Of a stretch of DNA of 7,338 nucleotides, positions 6,374 through 7,338 are shown one piece after another (position 1 is the first letter of the stretch; each line of letters opens with the position of its first letter). The notes below the pieces were generated by a model. That model saw only the letters and a program-made list of their open reading frames with translations, was not told the DNA's origin and did no database searches. The translations under genes and the position numbers were made by a program. Source of the DNA: Bacillota bacterium. Lineage in GTDB: Bacteria; Bacillota_I; Bacilli_A; RFN20; CAG-826. The stretch covers positions 1-7,338 of the forward strand of contig JAURLC010000086.1 of the NCBI GenBank assembly GCA_030831415.1, in the 5' to 3' direction.

Positions 6374-7338
6374 ATGAAAAAAGAATCTTATACGTTGACG
6401 ATTGACTTTGGTACACAATCCGTTCGTATCGCTATTTTTAATACTCGCGGTCACATCCTTGCCATTGAAAAAGAAACCTATCAACCTACATATTATTCAA
6501 CCCAAGCAGGATATGCAGAACAAAAAGCATCGTTTTACTGGGAAGCACTGGGCCGTGTTAGTCGACAGTTAGTAGAAAAAAATCCGACACTCATTCCTTT
6601 AATAACAAGTGTTTCCATGACAGCATTTCGAGGAACGTCAATTTTTTTAGACGAAAACATCCAACCCGTTAGGGATGTCATCCTCTGGTTAGATCAACGT
6701 TTAGCAAAATTTGAACCCTTTTCTTTTTTTCATAACATCGCCTACCACTTGATTGGCCTTTATAAAACAGCCCGTTTGAATTCCCGTCGCACAATGGCAC
6801 GGTGGTTGCGACAAAACGAACCTGAAAATTGGAAAAAAACCAAATATTACACTGCTTTATCGAGTTATTTTAATTATCTTCTAACCGGTGAACTCACCGA
6901 TAGTTCGGCGAATATGGTTGGCCATTATCCGCTCGATTTTATAACTGGTAAGTGGTATAAACCTAGTCACATCAAAGCCGCGATTTTCAATGTTCCTATC
7001 GAAAAACTCATCCCGTTAAAACGACCAGGGGAACAACTCGGCGTTATTAGTAAAGAAACAAGTGCATTTCTTCACTTACCTGAAGGGCTACCCGTTTATG
7101 CAACAGGTCCTGACAAAGCTGCTGAAACGCTTGGAACAGGATGTTTAGACTATAACGTTGCCAATTTATCGTATGGAACTTCCGTCTCCATGACCATTCC
7201 TCATCATAAGTATGTTGAGCCCGAACCCTTTTTACCCGCTTATGAAGCGGCAGTTCGAGGTTTATACAATATCGAAGTACACATTAATCGTGGATATTGG
7301 ATGATTTCATGGTTCCGCGATAATTTTGCCCATAAAGA
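6374..7338 (+). CDS. FGGY-family carbohydrate kinase (3' partial)
   Basis: Cytosolic ATP-dependent sugar or polyol kinase of the FGGY family (xylulokinase/glycerol kinase fold). The frame is open from the ATG at 6374 to the window end: 321 codons, out of roughly 500 expected. The FGGY_N domain is visible: ATP-loop-like TIDFGTQSVR (9-18), AEQ..FYWEAL (48-59), ILWLDQR (103-109), TDSSANMVGHYPLD (175-188). GPDKAAETLGTG (245-256) has Asp247 as the presumed catalytic base, followed by NLSYGTS (264-270) at the start of the ATP-binding half. The missing third would hold most of FGGY_C. The GTQSVR signature points to an uncharacterised subgroup, not to classical XylB, AraB or GlpK, so I assign no substrate. 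No good Shine-Dalgarno precedes the ATG. A TTG at 6395 could be an alternative start, leaving the key Asp at residue 4. It is divergent from ppdK and has its own predicted promoter. Confidence 0.93.
   Translation, partial: MKKESYTLTIDFGTQSVRIAIFNTRGHILAIEKETYQPTYYSTQAGYAEQKASFYWEALGRVSRQLVEKNPTLIPLITSVSMTAFRGTSIFLDENIQPVRDVILWLDQRLAKFEPFSFFHNIAYHLIGLYKTARLNSRRTMARWLRQNEPENWKKTKYYTALSSYFNYLLTGELTDSSANMVGHYPLDFITGKWYKPSHIKAAIFNVPIEKLIPLKRPGEQLGVISKETSAFLHLPEGLPVYATGPDKAAETLGTGCLDYNVANLSYGTSVSMTIPHHKYVEPEPFLPAYEAAVRGLYNIEVHINRGYWMISWFRDNFAHK

Noticed and set aside
1..7338. Mycoplasma-type code with TGA as tryptophan
   Set aside because: Tryptophans at conserved positions use TGG, and TGA gives the expected ends of tatD and rnmV.

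Overview
This window looks like chromosomal housekeeping DNA from a low-to-moderate GC Gram-positive-type bacterium (Bacillota or a close relative). The evidence is an RNase M5 gene, AAGGAG-type ribosome binding sites, a tatD-rnmV-rsmA cluster and a by-eye GC content in the low-to-mid 40s percent (not computed). Tryptophan is encoded by TGG and TGA terminates tatD and rnmV, so the code is standard and not the Mycoplasma code. GlmU implies that UDP-GlcNAc is made, consistent with a cell wall or other amino-sugar glycan. PPDK suggests pyrophosphate-linked central metabolism, as in many anaerobes. I cannot place the organism more precisely.

Layout. Positions 1-3521 (+) hold a tightly packed run: 5'-truncated tatD (metal-dependent hydrolase), rnmV (RNase M5, 5S rRNA maturation), rsmA/ksgA (16S rRNA dimethylation) and glmU (UDP-GlcNAc synthesis). 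tatD/rnmV overlap by 4 bases, rnmV/rsmA overlap by 17, and glmU starts 20 bases after rsmA. Its promoter lies upstream of the window. A strong hairpin with T/A tracts on both sides (3544-3574) ends this unit and probably also ends the convergent ppdK.

Positions 3589-6222 (-) hold one complete ppdK gene (877 aa) with all the main catalytic residues. The 151-base region 6223-6373 is a divergent promoter region. It has an extended -10 promoter for ppdK, a TATAAT-based promoter for the rightward gene, and a 12-base AT palindrome. From 6374 (+) to the window edge is the first 321 codons of an FGGY-family sugar kinase of unknown substrate, cut off by the window end.

How the genes work together: the left unit joins rRNA maturation (RNase M5, RsmA) with a cell-envelope precursor enzyme (GlmU). 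The right part holds carbon-metabolism genes in separate transcription units. I found no mobile element, CRISPR array, tRNA/rRNA gene, toxin-antitoxin pair or convincing new system. The points worth a second look are residue-level departures in RNase M5, RsmA and GlmU, the compacted gene order, and a probable near-leaderless mRNA for the sugar kinase.
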